Assembly (NCBI GenBank): GCA_013288455.1 | Contig: JABDBU010000043.1 | Coordinates: 1-5,316 of the forward strand | Source of the DNA: Gammaproteobacteria bacterium | Lineage (GTDB): Bacteria; Pseudomonadota; Gammaproteobacteria; Diplorickettsiales; Diplorickettsiaceae | Direction: 5' to 3' | Length of the DNA: 5,316 nt | Shown: positions 5,227-5,316 of the stretch, one piece after another | How the letters are laid out: each line of letters opens with the position of its first letter | Numbering within the stretch: the first letter of the stretch is position 1 | Made by a program: the position numbers and the translations under genes | Notes under the pieces: generated by a model | Database searches by the model: none | Seen by the model: only the letters and a program-made list of their open reading frames with translations | Told to the model about the DNA's origin: nothing

Positions 5227-5316
5227 CTGGCCTGCTCCACCGTGGGTTAAGTCGGTTAGTACGACACGGTGCGGTGGCTTTAGTAGTCCACCTTTTGATA
5301 GTCTGAACCTAAGTCT
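5204..5316 (+). CDS. pgeF: PgeF/YfiH (LACC1 family, purine nucleoside phosphorylase-like), N-terminal part
   Basis: The ATG at 5204-5206 opens a frame to the window edge, giving 37 whole codons beginning MLDLLVPDWPAP and continuing with VSTTRCGGFSSPPFDSLNL. This matches the conserved N-terminus of YfiH, where the pattern S-T-R-x-GG-x-S-x-P-P-(Y/F)-D-S-L-N-L is characteristic. Members have been reported as purine nucleoside phosphorylase/adenosine deaminase-like enzymes, and E. coli YfiH (PgeF) as a factor that prevents L-serine misincorporation into peptidoglycan; older databases call them polyphenol oxidase or laccase domain proteins. The catalytic His/Cys residues lie beyond the window. AAGGA at 5191-5195 is eight bases upstream. 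The gene overlaps rluD by 23 bases in another frame, so the two are almost certainly co-transcribed. Confidence 0.92.
   Translation, partial: MLDLLVPDWPAPPWVKSVSTTRCGGFSSPPFDSLNLS

Noticed and set aside
1..5316. A defence, mobile or otherwise novel multi-gene system
   Set aside because: Every intact gene belongs to a familiar core family (PiT-like, ComEC, BamD, DUF2892, RluD, PgeF). There are no nuclease, toxin, integrase or reverse-transcriptase genes and no CRISPR-type repeats.

Overview
The window looks like a chromosomal segment of a low-GC gammaproteobacterium. The main grounds are a divergent bamD / rluD pair with pgeF directly behind rluD, the usual gammaproteobacterial arrangement, together with a full-length ComEC and a BamD-type lipoprotein. 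The AT-rich base composition would suit a Legionellales-like lineage, but I cannot place it more finely from sequence alone.

Layout. Bases 1-110 hold the last 35 codons of a membrane transporter, most likely of the PiT phosphate-transporter family. Bases 183-2510 (+) encode ComEC/Rec2, the inner-membrane channel for DNA uptake, intact with all three expected domains. A 519-base spacer (2511-3029) separates comEC from the convergent bamD. It has no convincing intact gene but is packed with short inverted repeats, a GC-rich hairpin pair and a broken reading frame on the minus strand. Bases 3030-3788 (-) encode the outer-membrane assembly lipoprotein BamD, whose start is probably an internal GTG rather than the first possible TTG at 3863. 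Bases 3964-4179 (-) encode a 71-residue two-helix membrane protein of the DUF2892 (YgaP-like) type. A 60-base divergent promoter region follows. Then come rluD (4240-5226, +), the 23S rRNA pseudouridine synthase, and the first 113 bases of pgeF/yfiH (from 5204, +), which overlaps the end of rluD.

Functionally these are core genes: nutrient uptake, DNA uptake, outer-membrane biogenesis, ribosome modification and a purine nucleoside phosphorylase-like/peptidoglycan-editing enzyme. I see no phage, insertion sequence, CRISPR array, toxin-antitoxin or defence system. The only part not accounted for by known genes is the comEC-bamD spacer. It may be an intergenic repeat element, a decayed small gene or a structured RNA locus, and it is the place to look further.
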